Source of the DNA: Candidatus Nanopelagicaceae bacterium
Lineage (GTDB): Bacteria > Actinomycetota > Actinomycetes > Nanopelagicales > Nanopelagicaceae
Length of the DNA stretch: 6,463 bases
NCBI GenBank assembly: GCA_947440735.1
Contig: CANESA010000033.1
Span: forward strand, 1 to 6,463
Reading direction: 5' to 3'
In this document: positions 5,958-6,463 of the stretch, piece after piece
Layout of the letters: each line of letters starts with the position of its first letter
Numbering within the stretch: the stretch's first letter is position 1
Notes under the pieces: generated by a model
The model's database searches: none
Told to the model about the DNA's origin: nothing
Seen by the model: the letters and a program-made list of their open reading frames with translations, nothing else
Made by a program: the position numbers and the translations under genes

Positions 5958-5970
5958 TAGGCTTGGCGCT
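5958..5970 (+). promoter_or_regulatory. Possible -10 element for a leaderless glyA transcript
   Basis: TAGGCT (5958-5963) fits the actinobacterial TANNNT -10 pattern and is followed by 7 bases, then ATG at 5971, so transcription could start at the A of the start codon. No Shine-Dalgarno lies at the normal distance, which agrees with leaderless initiation. No clear -35 is visible, and read-through from the upstream gene remains possible. Confidence 0.4.
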
Positions 5971-6463
5971 ATGACCAATACTTTCTATGGCCCAGATTTT
6001 GATCTGCTCTCCACGCAAGATCCAGATATCGCAGCTGTTCTGCTCTCTGAGCTTCATCGCCAACAGACAAATCTGCAACTGATCGCATCGGAGAACTTCA
6101 CTTCGCGCGCGGTACTTGCGACTATGGGATCAACTCTTTCAAATAAGTACGCAGAGGGCTACCCAGGTAAGCGCTATTACGGCGGATGCGAAGAGGTAGA
6201 TGTTGCAGAGACAATCGCAATCGAGCGTGCGAAATCTCTCTTTGGTGCAGAACATGCCAACGTGCAACCTCACTCAGGTGCGAGTGCAAATATCGCCATC
6301 TATCAAGCATTTACAAAGCCAGGGGATACCATCCTTGCGATGTCACTTCCGCATGGAGGCCATCTCACACACGGCTCAAAAGTTAACTTTTCAGGTAAGT
6401 GGTTTAACGTCGTTTCATACGGTGTCCGTCAAGATAATGAATTGATCGACTATGACGAGCTAC
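5971..6463 (+). CDS. glyA: Serine hydroxymethyltransferase, 5' part (runs off the window)
   Basis: PLP enzyme that interconverts serine plus tetrahydrofolate with glycine plus 5,10-methylenetetrahydrofolate in the cytoplasm, the main source of one-carbon units. Only the first 164 codons of roughly 420 are present; the frame stays open to the last base. Visible family signatures are [17 protein letters not shown] (27-43), [16 protein letters not shown] (57-72), [11 protein letters not shown] (97-107, cofactor contacts), [19 protein letters not shown] (117-135) and [16 protein letters not shown]. The PLP-binding lysine lies beyond the edge. The ATG at 5971 gives a normal N terminus and follows the YrdC-like gene by 16 bases, without a clear Shine-Dalgarno. 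In Streptomyces and relatives glyA also lies just downstream of the prmC-sua5 pair, ahead of wecA and the ATP synthase genes, which is what I would expect past the edge. Confidence 0.97.
   Translation, partial: MTNTFYGPDFDLLSTQDPDIAAVLLSELHRQQTNLQLIASENFTSRAVLATMGSTLSNKYAEGYPGKRYYGGCEEVDVAETIAIERAKSLFGAEHANVQPHSGASANIAIYQAFTKPGDTILAMSLPHGGHLTHGSKVNFSGKWFNVVSYGVRQDNELIDYDEL

Overview
The window looks like chromosomal DNA from a low-GC, streamlined member of the Actinomycetota. The best guess is the freshwater acI lineage (Nanopelagicales, 'Candidatus Planktophila'-like). This rests on an actinobacterial-style Rho with a long charged insertion, the order rho ... rpmE-prfA-prmC-sua5-like-glyA (the order known from Streptomyces and relatives), a moderate GC content near one half by eye, and very short intergenic gaps. 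The taxonomic call is inference; there is no rRNA or other decisive marker.

Layout. (1) Positions 38-1633, plus strand: rho, the transcription termination helicase. (2) Positions 1652-2864 hold a small non-core block: a convergent TetR-family repressor gene (minus strand, ends 18 bp from rho) and, divergent from it across a 172-bp spacer, a 145-residue exported alanine-rich protein with a Lys-Pro repeat tail. This block separates rho from rpmE, which are usually next to each other in the phylum. (3) Positions 2865-3022: a structured leader with several stem-loops in front of rpmE, a good candidate for an L31 autoregulatory leader, containing a 9-base direct repeat that allows two mutually exclusive hairpins. 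(4) Positions 3023-3238: rpmE (ribosomal protein L31, zinc-binding form), closed by a clear intrinsic terminator. (5) Positions 3347-5954: a tight operon of prfA (release factor 1), prmC (the methyltransferase that modifies release factors) and a YrdC/Sua5-family gene whose catalytic motifs are strongly degenerate. (6) Position 5971 to the window edge: the 5' part of glyA (serine hydroxymethyltransferase), apparently leaderless.

The core genes serve transcription termination, ribosome assembly, translation termination and one-carbon metabolism. prfA and prmC are a direct enzyme-substrate pair. The points most worth a second look are the degenerate YrdC-domain protein occupying the tsaC/sua5 position, the rpmE leader with alternative stems, and the secreted small protein paired with a TetR regulator. 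I saw no mobile element, CRISPR array, tRNA or rRNA, and no gene-free stretch longer than 300 bases.
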